From Streptomyces anulatus (lineage in GTDB: Bacteria; Actinomycetota; Actinomycetes; Streptomycetales; Streptomycetaceae), in contig NZ_JOEZ01000030.1 of the NCBI RefSeq assembly GCF_000721175.1, forward strand, positions 1-64,000: a stretch of DNA of 64,000 bases, in the 5' to 3' direction. Below, one piece after another: positions 1 to 8,744 of this stretch. The first letter of the stretch is position 1. Each line of letters starts with the position of its first letter. The notes below the pieces were generated by a model. The model was not told the origin of the DNA. It searched no databases and saw only the letters and a list, made by a program, of their open reading frames with translations. The position numbers and the translations under genes are program-made.

Positions 1-87
1 ACGGTCCAGCGTCAGGTCATCGGCGAAACGCCGGTCACCGGTCGCGTCGGGCACGTACTTCACACAGACAACGATCCTCAAGCTCAC
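1..87 (-). CDS. etfB: Electron transfer flavoprotein subunit beta, 5' end only
   Basis: Only the first 29 codons lie in the window; the rest runs off the left edge. The reverse strand reads VSLRIVVCVKYVPDATGDRR, followed by FADDLTLDR. This is the characteristic N-terminus of EtfB/FixA proteins, which pair with EtfA to carry electrons from acyl-CoA and other dehydrogenases to the quinone pool. The GTG start at 87 has a TAGGAG Shine-Dalgarno element eight bases upstream. I infer the family from this short stretch alone. Confidence 0.8.
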   Translation of the reverse strand, partial: MSLRIVVCVKYVPDATGDRRFADDLTLDR

Positions 88-283
88 GCCGGCTCTCCTA
101 CTGCATCGTCATTTCCGGGCTGCCTTGTTGCACGCAGCATAGGCGCCTTGTCGGGACGGATCCGGTCAGGACGACCGAAGCTCCGAGGCCGATATTACTC
201 GCCAGTACACCCAGTCGCTCACCCCTGGGCAAGCGCTGTGCACTGTGACCTTGCCAACGCGGCGGGCCCGTGCGTGCGTGGCC

Positions 284-793
284 TCAGTCTCGCAGAGCCG
301 TGAACCGTCCCTGGTGGTAGACCAGCGGGCGGCCGGCTCCGGCGGGTGCCCCCGCCACGACCTCGGCGATGACGATGCGGTGATCCCCGGCCGGGACACG
401 GCTCACGACGCGGCAGACCAGCCAGGCGGACACGCCGGCGAGCAGCGGAACGCCTTCGGGGCCGCTGCTCCAGTCGGTCGACGGACCGAAGCGGTCGGCC
501 CCGCTGCGGGCGAAGGTCGCGGCCAGTTCACGCTGGTGCTCGCCGAGTATGTGGACGCCGACGTACTCGGCCTCGGACAGCACGGGCCAGCTGGAGGACG
601 TCGTACCGGCGCCGAAGGAGATCAGCGGGGGTTCGGCGGCGACGGAGGTCAGCGACGTGGCGGTGAAGCCGACCGGGCGCTCCCCCGTTGCCGTGATCAC
701 GGCAACGCCCGCGGCATGGCGGCGGAAGACGGAACGGAAGAGTTCGGGCGTGGCGACCGTCAGGGCGGGGGCGAGATCGGGCGTTGCCGTCAT
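284..793 (-). CDS. Flavin reductase family protein
   Basis: This 169-residue protein has the flavin reductase-like (split-barrel FMN-binding) fold. The N-terminal FRSVFRRHAAGVAVITATG and the following FTATSLTSVAAEPPLISF are family hallmarks. Such enzymes use NAD(P)H to reduce flavin for a partner monooxygenase; no partner gene is visible nearby. I chose the ATG at 793 because AAGGA precedes it; the reading frame runs open further upstream without a better ribosome site. It lies between etfB and a thioredoxin gene on the same strand, which suggests a redox grouping, but the gaps are large enough for separate promoters. Confidence 0.88.
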   Translation of the reverse strand: MTATPDLAPALTVATPELFRSVFRRHAAGVAVITATGERPVGFTATSLTSVAAEPPLISFGAGTTSSSWPVLSEAEYVGVHILGEHQRELAATFARSGADRFGPSTDWSSGPEGVPLLAGVSAWLVCRVVSRVPAGDHRIVIAEVVAGAPAGAGRPLVYHQGRFTALRD

Positions 794-989
794 GGACGTG
801 TCCTTCTGCGGAAGTGGCGTGCGGGTCCGTGGGTGCTCAGACACCCGGACAACGCGCACTCGCATGGCGTGCGAGGTCCACATGGGCCCGGCCGTGAAGA
901 AGGAGTTCTGGCGGCATAACGTCAGACTGACGATGCGTGGCGTGCACAGTCAAGGGCGTTCCGAGATGTGGGAGATGCGTCACGGTCCG

Positions 990-1316
990 TCATATGGCGT
1001 GCCCCAGCGCCGCGACGACGTCGACGGTGCGGGGCCGACCGGACGCCCGGCGGACCACCTCGCCCTCGGCGTCGAGCACCAGGACGGTCGGCGTCTTCGT
1101 GATGTCCAGCTCGCGCACGAGCGCGAGGTGGGCCTCGGCGTCGATCTCGATGTGGGCGACCCCCTCGACCATTCCGGCCACCTCGAGGAGCGTGCGGCGG
1201 GTGGCCCGGCACGGCTGGCAGAAGGCGCTGGAGAACTGGACGAGCGTCGCGCGTTCCCCGAGCTGCGCGCCGAGTCGGGATGCGTCGAGCCGCTGTCCGT
1301 GCGTCCCTCGGTCCAC
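990..1316 (-). CDS. Thioredoxin family protein
   Basis: A 108-residue thioredoxin fold. The active site is FCQPC (CxxC) near residue 33, and the cis-proline is in TKTPTVLV near residue 77. The CQPC dipeptide differs from the CGPC of classical thioredoxin, so redox potential and partners may differ. No signal peptide is seen, so it should be cytoplasmic. The gene is divergent from the acyltransferase gene at 1547, with a 230-bp intergenic region between them. Confidence 0.9.
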   Translation of the reverse strand: MDRGTHGQRLDASRLGAQLGERATLVQFSSAFCQPCRATRRTLLEVAGMVEGVAHIEIDAEAHLALVRELDITKTPTVLVLDAEGEVVRRASGRPRTVDVVAALGHAI

Positions 1317-1546
1317 CTGTGCCTCCTGATCAGAGCTCTTCGTAAGGGGTCAGCACCGGTCGCCGCCCGGACATTCCCGCAGCTCCCGGCGGACGCGCAC
1401 GTGACGAGAATCTCGCGCCCCGCGTCCGCCGGGGCTGGCCACCGGCCCGCGCATGGGGCACCATCGCCACAATGCCGAAAACCTACGGCTGCGTAACTTC
1501 CGCCGGGAGAACCCTCCCCAGGCACTGAAGAAGGGTCTTCATCCAG

Positions 1547-2269
1547 ATGGCAGAGCTCGTCTATCGACCGGTCATCGGCGCCGCTCGCACCCTGTTCAAG
1601 GCGCTCGACCTGAAGATCGACACTCAGGGTTCGGAGCACATCCCGAAGACCGGTGGTGCTGTGCTGGTCAGCAACCACATCAGCTACCTCGACTTCATCT
1701 TCACCGGCCTGGGCGCCCTGCCGCAGAAGCGGCTGGTCCGCTTCATGGCGAAGGAATCGGTCTTCCGGCACAAGATCTCCGGTCCGCTGATGCGGGGAAT
1801 GAAGCACATCCCGGTCGACCGCAACCAGGGCGAGGACGCGTACGTCCACGCGCTCCGGTCGCTGCGTTCCGGGGAGATCGTCGGAGTGTTCCCCGAGGCC
1901 ACCATCTCGCAGTCGTTCACGCTGAAGAGCTTCAAGTCGGGTGCCGCGCGGCTCGCCCAGGAGGCCGGGGTCCCGCTGATCCCGATGGCGCTCTGGGGCA
2001 CGCAGCGGATCTGGACGAAGGGGCGGCCGCGCAATTTCCAGCGCAGCCACATCCCCATCACCATCCGCGTCGGCGAGCCCATGGAGGCACCCTCCGACCA
2101 GTACGCCGGTGCCATCAGCCGGCGGCTGCGGGAGGGGGTCCAGGAGCTGCTCGAAGCGGCGCAGCGCGCCTACCCGGTGCGCCCGAAGGACGCGAGCGAC
2201 ACCTGGTGGGTGCCGGCGCATCTCGGCGGTACGGCTCCGACCCCCGCCGAGGTGCGCGAGCTCGGCTGA
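1547..2269 (+). CDS. Lysophospholipid (1-acyl-sn-glycerol-3-phosphate) acyltransferase
   Basis: A 240-residue PlsC-type acyltransferase. The NHISYLD sequence near residue 42 is the HX4D catalytic motif. The later VFPEATIS is the substrate-binding block (FPEG class, with Ala for Gly) and VPLIPMAL is motif IV. It would transfer an acyl chain to lysophosphatidic acid or a related lysophospholipid at the membrane. The C-terminal tail includes WWVPAHLGG, typical of the actinobacterial subgroup. Substrate specificity cannot be read from the sequence. Confidence 0.9.
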   Translation: MAELVYRPVIGAARTLFKALDLKIDTQGSEHIPKTGGAVLVSNHISYLDFIFTGLGALPQKRLVRFMAKESVFRHKISGPLMRGMKHIPVDRNQGEDAYVHALRSLRSGEIVGVFPEATISQSFTLKSFKSGAARLAQEAGVPLIPMALWGTQRIWTKGRPRNFQRSHIPITIRVGEPMEAPSDQYAGAISRRLREGVQELLEAAQRAYPVRPKDASDTWWVPAHLGGTAPTPAEVRELG

Positions 2270-2299
2270 CGGACGCCCCGGGGGAGCGGCCCCGTCACT

Positions 2300-2992
2300 T
2301 CACCGCGGTGCGTGGACGGTGATCCGCGCCCCGGGACTCAGCCGCTCCAGGGTTGCGGCGAGTTCGGCGCCCGCGGCGTCGAGCTCGCCGTTCGTCATGG
2401 GTGCGAGGCCCTCCAGCAGGAAGACCGCGTTGACCGACTCCTCGGTGAGCCGGGTCCGCACGCCCTGGCGCCAGTTCCAGCGGCGGCAGGTGACGCCCTC
2501 GTCGTCGCACCAGACGACTTCGCCGGGCTCGGGGTGCTCCACGCTCTCCTCGCCGCCGGCGACGGTGGGGAACGGCTCGTCGCCCGTCGCGCGGATCAGC
2601 CGCATCCCGCCCTTGATGTGGTCGGTGTCCTCGCCGCCGACCGGGACGAGGTGGGCGACGCTGATCGCGTTGTAGGCGTCGACCAGCAGGTTGATGCGGG
2701 GCAGGCCGCCGTCGGCGAGGGCGCGCCGGGCGAGCGCCTCGGCGGAGTTGCGGGTGCGGGAGGGCTTGGCTCCGAACGCCGTGTAGATCTCGCGCCAGGC
2801 CGCGATGCGCGGGTCCTCGTGCGGGGCGCGGCCGTCCAGGCGCTCGGCGAGCCTGCGGGCGGCGGCGTCCAGCAGGGCGGCGCTGCGGGGGTCGCTGGGT
2901 CCGTTGACCAGGCCGTGCGCCTCGACGGCGAGGTGGGTGAAGCCCGGTGCGATCGCTCGCACCTCGTCGGACACGGTGAGCGTGAGGGTCAT
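2300..2992 (-). CDS. B3/B4 tRNA-binding domain protein
   Basis: This 230-residue protein resembles the B3/B4 domain of the phenylalanyl-tRNA synthetase beta chain (INLLVDAYNAISVAHLVPVGG in the core, given here as three segments: INLLVDAY, NAISVAHL, VPVGG). Stand-alone B3/B4 proteins are thought to edit or bind mischarged aminoacyl-tRNA or amino acids, but most are uncharacterised. The ATG at 2992 follows AAGGCAG. The frame upstream is open into the transglutaminase-like gene only because that gene is frameshifted, so the apparent 467-residue fusion is not real. Confidence 0.82.
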   Translation of the reverse strand: MTLTLTVSDEVRAIAPGFTHLAVEAHGLVNGPSDPRSAALLDAAARRLAERLDGRAPHEDPRIAAWREIYTAFGAKPSRTRNSAEALARRALADGGLPRINLLVDAYNAISVAHLVPVGGEDTDHIKGGMRLIRATGDEPFPTVAGGEESVEHPEPGEVVWCDDEGVTCRRWNWRQGVRTRLTEESVNAVFLLEGLAPMTNGELDAAGAELAATLERLSPGARITVHAPR

Positions 2993-3056
2993 CGTCTGCC
3001 TTGCTGCCTTACTGGGTGCGGTGGCTCGGGTGCGGTGGTACGGGGTGCCGGGTGGT

Positions 3057-3639
3057 TCAGAGGCCGACGGGGAGGTTCTGCCAGAGCTCCCACCCCTCAG
3101 CGCTGGGAGGATCACCTCGGGTGGTGCGGCATAGACTACTGGATAGTCGATTTCATTGAACTCTTCGCGTACCGCCCACGCCAGCCGCTCCTTCTCCGGG
3201 GAGAACTGCGCGTCGATGCCCGGCCCGTTGCCACGGGGGTCCACCCTCACCCAGCGGTCGTGGCCGGGGAGGCGCAGCGCGACCAGGCCGTGGACCACCG
3301 GGTGCGTCCCGTCGCCGGTGAGCCGCTGGCAGCAGAGCCCGGCCGGGACGCCGCGGGCCCGAAGCAGCGCGGTGAGCGCGACGGACTTGGCGTAGCAGAT
3401 GCCGTTGCGGGTGGCGAGGACGTCGGAGGCGCGCCAGGGTACGCGCGGATCGCCCGAGTCGGCGGAGTGCGAAATGACGTCGCGGACGAACTCGAAGGCG
3501 GTGCGGGTGTATGAGTATGCGTCGTCGGCCTCGCGCATCAGGTCGTCGCCGTTTTCCTCACGACGGGATGCTCGTGATCGATGGCCTCGTCGGCGGCCGG
3601 ATACCCGCCGAGATCCGGGGACTGCTGTGTCAGCTCCAT
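3057..3639 (-). pseudogene. Transglutaminase-like cysteine peptidase gene with two frameshifts
   Basis: The ATG at 3639 gives MELTQQSPDLGGYPAADEAI and then hits a stop at 3538. The next frame carries the transglutaminase core: the NGICYAKS active-site Cys, then HPVVHGLVAL (His) and WVRVDPRGN (Asp). Near 3090 that frame runs past a GGGG run, whereas the expected C-terminus WELWQNLPVGL plus a stop at 3057 lies one frame away. Adding one base near 3540 and one base in the G run restores a continuous 194-residue protein, a normal family length. It is either a decayed gene or two one-base assembly errors. Confidence 0.8.
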
Positions 3640-3657
3640 GATCGGAGAACGTACGAA

Positions 3658-3695
3658 GCGGCCGACCGGAAGTCCATCGATTCCCGGTCGGCCGC
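3658..3695 (-). terminator. Hairpin terminator of the threonine aldolase operon
   Basis: A perfect 12-bp stem (GCGGCCGACCGG pairing with CCGGTCGGCCGC) with a 14-base loop lies just after the aldolase stop codon. There is no T tract, as is usual in Streptomyces. Confidence 0.75.
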
Positions 3696-3715
3696 ACAGT
3701 CATGCATGGATCGCG

Positions 3716-4795
3716 CTATCGCGCCATTTCTTCCTTGAGCGCCTGGAGGAAGGCGTCGACGTCGTCCTCGCCGGTGTCGAACGCGCACATCCAGCGGACG
3801 TCCCCGGCGGCCTCGTCCCAGAAGTAGAAGCGGAAGCGCTGCTGGAGCCGCTCGCTGACCGCGTGCGGCAGCCGGGCGAACACGGCGTTGGCCTGGACCG
3901 GGTAGAGGATCTCCACCCCGTCGATCGCCCGGACACCCTCGGCGAGCCGCTGGGCCATGGCATTGGCGTGCCGGGCGTTGCGCAGCCACAGGTCCTTGGC
4001 GAGCAGCGCCTCCAGCTGGACCGAGACGAAGCGCATCTTGGAGGCGAGCTGCATGGAGAGCTTGCGCAGATGCTTCATCGCCCGGACCGCGTCCGGATTC
4101 AGCACGACGACGGCCTCGCCGAAGAGCGCGCCGTTCTTCGTTCCGCCGAAGGACAGCACGTCGACGCCGACCGTGTTGGTGAACGTCCGCATCGGCACGT
4201 CCAGGGAGGCGGCGGCGTTGGCTATCCGGGCCCCGTCGAGGTGCACCTTCATGCCGCGCTCGTGGGCGTGGTCACAGATGGCGCGGATCTCGTCGGGGGT
4301 GTAGACGGTGCCCAGCTCGGTGTTCTGGGTGATCGAGACCACCTGCGGCATGGCCCGGTGCTCGTCGTCCCAGCCGAACGCCTGCCGGTCGATGAGCTCG
4401 GGGGTGAGCTTGCCGTCGGGCGTGGGTACGGTCAGGAGCTTGAGGCCGCCCATCCGCTCGGGTGCGCCGCCCTCGTCCACGTTGATGTGCGCGGACTCGG
4501 CGCAGATGACCGCTCCCCAGCGGTCGGTGAGCGCCTGGAGGGCGACCACGTTGGCGCCCGTGCCGTTGAAGACCGGGAAGGCCTCGGCGGTGGGGCCGAA
4601 GTGGCTGTGCATGATCCGCTGGAGGTGACCGGTGTAGTCGTCCTCGCCGTAGGCGACCTGGTGGCCGCCGTTGGCGAGGGCGATGGCCGCGAGAACCTCC
4701 GGGTGCGCGCCGGCGTAGTTGTCACTGGCGAAGCCGCGTACCTGCGGATCGTGGTGACGACGCGCGTCGGTCCTCACGTTTGCGGGGTCAGCCAC
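3716..4795 (-). CDS. Low-specificity threonine aldolase family protein
   Basis: A 359-residue PLP enzyme of the beta-eliminating lyase/threonine aldolase family, cleaving L-threonine or allo-threonine to glycine and acetaldehyde. The N-terminal FASDNYAGAHPEV is the family signature, and the PLP lysine is in SFGGTKNGALFGEA. HLDGARIANA is the PLP-pocket Asp motif. Start choice is uncertain. GTG at 4795 has GGAAAG just upstream; GTG at 4777 overlaps the stop of the preceding SDR gene as GTGA. Either way the gene is translationally coupled to the SDR gene. Confidence 0.88.
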   Translation of the reverse strand: MADPANVRTDARRHHDPQVRGFASDNYAGAHPEVLAAIALANGGHQVAYGEDDYTGHLQRIMHSHFGPTAEAFPVFNGTGANVVALQALTDRWGAVICAESAHINVDEGGAPERMGGLKLLTVPTPDGKLTPELIDRQAFGWDDEHRAMPQVVSITQNTELGTVYTPDEIRAICDHAHERGMKVHLDGARIANAAASLDVPMRTFTNTVGVDVLSFGGTKNGALFGEAVVVLNPDAVRAMKHLRKLSMQLASKMRFVSVQLEALLAKDLWLRNARHANAMAQRLAEGVRAIDGVEILYPVQANAVFARLPHAVSERLQQRFRFYFWDEAAGDVRWMCAFDTGEDDVDAFLQALKEEMAR

Positions 4796-5541
4796 AGGCG
4801 CTTTCCGTTCACTTCGGAGGCGGGCTCGTCCCAGACGCCGGCGATGGCCTCGGCCAGCTCCGTGACGTCGGTGAAGCCCGCGAACTTCGCATTCGGGCGC
4901 TCGGCGCGCATGGCGTCGTTCACCAGTGCCTTGACCACCAGGATCGCAGCAGCGGCCGCGGGCCCTTCCTCGCCCCCCGCTTTACGGAAGGCGTCGCCGA
5001 GCGCGAGGGTCCACGCCTCGGCGGCGGCCTTGGCGGAGGAGTACGCGGCGTTGCCGGCTGTGGGCTTGCCGGCGCCGGCGGCGCTGATCAGGAGATAACG
5101 GCCCCGGTCGCTGCGCTGGAGGCCTTCCTGGAAGGCCAGCGAGGTCGACTGGACGGTGCGGATGAGCAGCTTCTCCAGGGCGTCCCAGTCGGACAGGACG
5201 GTCTCCTGGAACGACGGGCTGCCGCGCCAGCCGCCGACGAGGTGGACCAGGCCGTCGATGCGGCCGAACTCCGCCTCGGTGCGCTTGGCCCAGTCCCGGG
5301 TGGCGTCGAGGTCGAGCAGGTCGACGGTCTCGCCGGTGACGGTCGCGCCCCCGTGGGCGTACCGGGCGGCGTCCACCGCCTCGGCGAGCCGCTCGGGGTT
5401 GGCGTCGCAGCCGACGACCGTCGCGCCCGCCTCGGCGAGCCGCAGCAGTGTCGCGCGGCCGGCGGGACCGGCCGCTCCGGCGACCGCGACCACGGCTCCC
5501 TCAAGCACACCGGTCCCCTCGCCCGTGCCTTTTCCGTTCAT
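4774..5541 (-). CDS. SDR family NAD(P)-dependent oxidoreductase
   Basis: A 255-residue short-chain dehydrogenase/reductase. The cofactor loop is [13 protein letters not shown], a variant of TGxxxGxG. The catalytic YSSAK supplies Tyr and Lys, with LLISAAGAG carrying the Ser. I start at ATG 5541 because GAGGAGG stands ahead of it; an upstream GTG overlaps the preceding stop as GTGA but lacks this spacing. It is the middle gene of a DUF6421-SDR-aldolase operon. Substrate unknown. Confidence 0.85.
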   Translation of the reverse strand: MNGKGTGEGTGVLEGAVVAVAGAAGPAGRATLLRLAEAGATVVGCDANPERLAEAVDAARYAHGGATVTGETVDLLDLDATRDWAKRTEAEFGRIDGLVHLVGGWRGSPSFQETVLSDWDALEKLLIRTVQSTSLAFQEGLQRSDRGRYLLISAAGAGKPTAGNAAYSSAKAAAEAWTLALGDAFRKAGGEEGPAAAAAILVVKALVNDAMRAERPNAKFAGFTDVTELAEAIAGVWDEPASEVNGKRLWLTPQT

Positions 5542-5567
5542 GGCCACCGCCTCCTCGGGAGAATGGT

Positions 5568-6965
5568 TCACGCGGCTGCCCGCTCGTCGTTCGCCGCGGT
5601 GATTCCCTTGGTGGAGGCAATCACATGCTTCAGCTTCTTGGCGAGCGCCTCATAGAACATGCTCAGGGGAAACTCGTCCGGAAGCACGTCGTCGACGAGC
5701 TTGCGAGGGGGAAGTGTGAGGTCCAGGGCGTCGGGGCCCTTGGCCCAGCGGGATCCCGGGTGCGGGGCGAGGTAGGTGGAGACCAGGTCGTACGCGGCGA
5801 ACCAGTGGACCAGCTTGGGGCGGTCGATGCCGTCGCGGTAGAGCTTCTCGATCTCGGCGCAGAGCTGGTTGGTGACCTGCGGGGCACGGTCCCAGTCGAT
5901 CTTCAGGGTGTTGTCGGTCCAGCGGACGACGTCGTGCTTGTGGAGGTACGCGAAGAGCAGCTGGCCGCCGAGGCCGTCGTAGTTGCGGACACGCTCGCCG
6001 GAGACGGGGAAGCGGAACATCCGGTCGAAGAGCACCGCGTACTGCACGTCACGGCCGTGGGCGTTGCCCTCGGACTCCAGTTTCACGGCCTCCTTGAAGG
6101 CGGTGAGGTCGCAGCGCAGCTCCTCCAGGCCGTACATCCAGAACGGCTGGCGCTGCTTGATCATGAACGGGTCGAACGGCAGGTCACCGTGGCTGTGGGT
6201 GCGGTCGTGGATCATGTCCCACAGGACGAACGCCTGCTCGCAGCGCTGCTGGTCGCCGATCATCTCGCGGATGTCGTCCGGCAGCTCCAGACCGAGCAGG
6301 TCGACGGAGGCCTCGGTGACGCGGCGGAAGCGGGCGGCCTCGCGGTCGCAGAAGATGCCGCCCCAGCTGAAGCGCTCGGGGGCCTCTCGCACGGCGATGG
6401 TCTCCGGGAAGAGCACCGCGGAGTTGGTGTCGTACCCGGCGGTGAAGTCCTCGAAGGTGATGCCGCAGAAGAGCGGGTTGTCGTAGCGGGTCGCCTCCAG
6501 GTCGGCGAGCCACTCGGGCCAGACCATCTTGAGGACGACCGCTTCGAGGTTGCGGTCGGGGTTGCCGTTCTGCGTGTACATCGCGAAGACGACGAGGTGC
6601 TGGAGGCCGTCCGTCCGGTCCTTCGCGGGCTGGAAGGCGAGCAGCGAGTCCAGGAAGTCGGGGACGCGGAAGCCGTCGGCGGCCCAGCGGCGCAGGTCGG
6701 TGACGAGCGCACGGTGGTAGGCGACGTCGTGCGGGAGGAGCGGGGAGAGCTCCTCGACCGCTGCGATCACCCGGTCGAGTACCTGTTCGACGGCGGCCGG
6801 GGACGGGGCGCCCTCGGCCTCGAAGTCGATGGATCCGTCCTTGGACTGCCAGGGGCGGATCTCCTCGACGGCACCCTTGAGCACAGGCCAGGCCGGGTGC
6901 TCGACCACCCGCTGGGCCGTAGCTATCGCGCCGTCGATGGCGTCGTGCACAAGAATTTCCGTCAT
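5568..6965 (-). CDS. DUF6421 family protein, operon leader
   Basis: A 465-residue protein that I recognise as the actinobacterial DUF6421 family, for which no function is established. It is soluble, with no signal peptide or membrane segment. Conserved-looking stretches include HDAIDGAIATAQRVV at the N-terminus and DMIHDRTHSHGDLPFDPFMI, an HxxxHxHG-like cluster that could bind metal. It starts at ATG 6965 behind GGAGGAAG and leads the operon whose next genes overlap at start/stop codons. That coupling suggests all three products act in one small-molecule pathway. Confidence 0.8.
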   Translation of the reverse strand: MTEILVHDAIDGAIATAQRVVEHPAWPVLKGAVEEIRPWQSKDGSIDFEAEGAPSPAAVEQVLDRVIAAVEELSPLLPHDVAYHRALVTDLRRWAADGFRVPDFLDSLLAFQPAKDRTDGLQHLVVFAMYTQNGNPDRNLEAVVLKMVWPEWLADLEATRYDNPLFCGITFEDFTAGYDTNSAVLFPETIAVREAPERFSWGGIFCDREAARFRRVTEASVDLLGLELPDDIREMIGDQQRCEQAFVLWDMIHDRTHSHGDLPFDPFMIKQRQPFWMYGLEELRCDLTAFKEAVKLESEGNAHGRDVQYAVLFDRMFRFPVSGERVRNYDGLGGQLLFAYLHKHDVVRWTDNTLKIDWDRAPQVTNQLCAEIEKLYRDGIDRPKLVHWFAAYDLVSTYLAPHPGSRWAKGPDALDLTLPPRKLVDDVLPDEFPLSMFYEALAKKLKHVIASTKGITAANDERAAA

Positions 6966-7259
6966 AACACTTCCTCCACGGGAGAACCTCGCGTGGCTTC
7001 ACCGTAGCCGTGCAGGGCTCCTCCCGACAAGTGGGAGCCTGGAAATTATCCTGCGTAACCCCCATGGTCACCGCTGTTTTTCCTGTCACATCCCGGGTAG
7101 GCACACAGTTCCGACAGCCTTTCCCCGGCACGGGCGACCGGCCCCGCACGACGGGGGACATCGCGGGCCGGGGCCGCTACCCTCCCCAGTGCCGCATTGC
7201 CGAACCTCCGCGCGGGCAGGAGCAGTCGACGGGTCCCCGCCGACGGAAACGAGGTCGCC

Positions 7260-7943
7260 TTGTCATTTCTCACCCTGGGTCATCGCGGAGTGATGGGCGT
7301 GGAGCCCGAGAACACCCTGCGCTCCTTCGTCCGCGCCGAGGCGTCCGGGATGGACGCCATCGAACTGGACCTCCACCTCAGCAAGGACGGCGCGCTCGCC
7401 GTGATGCACGACGCGGACGTGGACCGCACGACGGACGGGACCGGGCCCGTCGCGGCCAAGACCCTGGCGGAGCTGCGCGAGCTCGACGCAGGACAGGGCG
7501 AGCGGATCCCTGTCTTCGAAGAAGTCCTGGAGGCCGTGTCCTCCCCGCTCCAGGCGGAGATCAAGGACGTGGCGGCGGCCCGCGCGCTGGCGGACGTGAT
7601 CCGGGAGCGCGAGCTCGTCGACCGGGTCGAGGTGTCCTCGTTCCACGACGAGGCCGTCACCGAGATCGCCCGGCTGGTGCCCGGCGTACGCACGGTGCTC
7701 ATCGCCAGCCGCTGGGGCGCGGACGTGGTGGACCGGGCGAAGGCGGCGGGCGCTGCGACGCTCGCGCTGAACATCCGCCGCCTCACCCTGGAGGTCGTGG
7801 AGCAGGCGCACTCCGAGAGCGTGAAGGTAATCGGCTGGGTGGTGAACACCCAGGACCAACTACGCCTCGCCCGGGCCCTGGGTCTGGACGGCGCGACGAC
7901 CGACTTCCCCGAGATCCGCCGTACCGGGCGCTTCACCGCCTGA
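7260..7943 (+). CDS. Glycerophosphodiester phosphodiesterase
   Basis: A 227-residue GDPD-family enzyme hydrolysing glycerophosphodiesters to glycerol-3-phosphate and an alcohol. GHRGVMGVEPENTL holds the catalytic HRG and ENT motifs, ELDLHLSKDGALAVMHD the metal-binding E-x-D and second His, and QAEIKD the conserved Glu/Lys. No signal peptide is present, so it is cytoplasmic. The start is probably the TTG at 7260, five bases after GAGG; an ATG 63 bases upstream lacks a ribosome site. It is divergent from DUF6421 across about 294 bp. Confidence 0.88.
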   Translation: MSFLTLGHRGVMGVEPENTLRSFVRAEASGMDAIELDLHLSKDGALAVMHDADVDRTTDGTGPVAAKTLAELRELDAGQGERIPVFEEVLEAVSSPLQAEIKDVAAARALADVIRERELVDRVEVSSFHDEAVTEIARLVPGVRTVLIASRWGADVVDRAKAAGAATLALNIRRLTLEVVEQAHSESVKVIGWVVNTQDQLRLARALGLDGATTDFPEIRRTGRFTA

Positions 7944-7961
7944 GGGCGGGCGCCCTCAGGC
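7938..7961. terminator. Bidirectional hairpin between convergent genes
   Basis: GCCTGAGGGC and GCCCTCAGGC form a perfect 10-bp stem around a 4-base loop. It overlaps the stop codons of both the phosphodiesterase (+) and GNAT (-) genes, and so could terminate both. Confidence 0.75.
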
Positions 7962-8516
7962 GCCGGCCCCGATGTTCTTGACGAGCAGTTCGAAGGCCAG
8001 GTCGTCGCGCTGCGGGATGCCGAAGCGCTCGTCGCCGTACGGGAACGGGGTGAGCTGTCCCGTACGGCGGTAGCCGCGGCGCTCGTACCAGGCGATCAGG
8101 TCCTCGCGCACCGAGATCACCGTCATGTGCATCTCGCCGACGCCCCAGGTCTCCCTGGCGGCGCGCTCCGCCTCCGCGATGATCAACTTGCCGAGTCCGC
8201 CGCCCTGGAGCCCGGGCCGGACCGCGAACATGCCGAAGTAGGCGGCTTCGCCTCGGTGTTCGAGCTGGCAGCAGGCGACGAGCTCACCACCGCGCTCGAC
8301 CGCGAGGAGCCTGCCCGCCGGAGCGTCGAGGACCTCGCGCACCCCTTGTTCGTCGGTCCGCTGCCCCTGGAGGATGTCGGCCTCGGTGGTCCAGCCGGTG
8401 CGGCTGGAGTCACCGCGGTAGGCGGACTCGATCAGGCCCAGCAGCGCCGGGACGTCGTCCTCGGTCGCGTCGCGGAAGGTCAGCCGGGCCGCGTCGGGGG
8501 GCGTGGCGGTGTCCAT
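7956..8516 (-). CDS. GNAT family N-acetyltransferase
   Basis: A 186-residue GNAT acyltransferase. The acetyl-CoA pyrophosphate loop is VRPGLQGGGLGKLII (motif A, near residue 115), preceded by the AAYFGMFA strand. WYERRGYRRTGQLTPFPYGD is the C-terminal motif B region common to acetyltransferases acting on small molecules. ATG at 8516 follows GGAGCG. The substrate is not predictable. Confidence 0.88.
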   Translation of the reverse strand: MDTATPPDAARLTFRDATEDDVPALLGLIESAYRGDSSRTGWTTEADILQGQRTDEQGVREVLDAPAGRLLAVERGGELVACCQLEHRGEAAYFGMFAVRPGLQGGGLGKLIIAEAERAARETWGVGEMHMTVISVREDLIAWYERRGYRRTGQLTPFPYGDERFGIPQRDDLAFELLVKNIGAGA

Positions 8517-8744
8517 GGTGGGGCGCTCCGTTTCTCTGCTGCCGTACGTGTTTCTCCGCTGCCGCGCATACGGTCGCGGTCTCCGCCGTCGCGCGTGCGG
8601 TCGAGAGTAGCGCGACCTGGAGCGCTCCCGGCGAGCCCCGGACGCACCCCCTTCACACCCCCATGCGCCGGGTTCGGCGGCGGCCGCCCGGGCATCGATG
8701 GGTCGACCCGTAACAGTGCGTACGTCCGACCGGGGGAGGCGCGC

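Noticed and set aside
2300..3703. A single 467-residue transglutaminase-B3/B4 fusion protein
   Set aside because: The fusion depends on two frameshifts. A true stop (3057) and a separate start with its own ribosome site (2992) lie between the domains.
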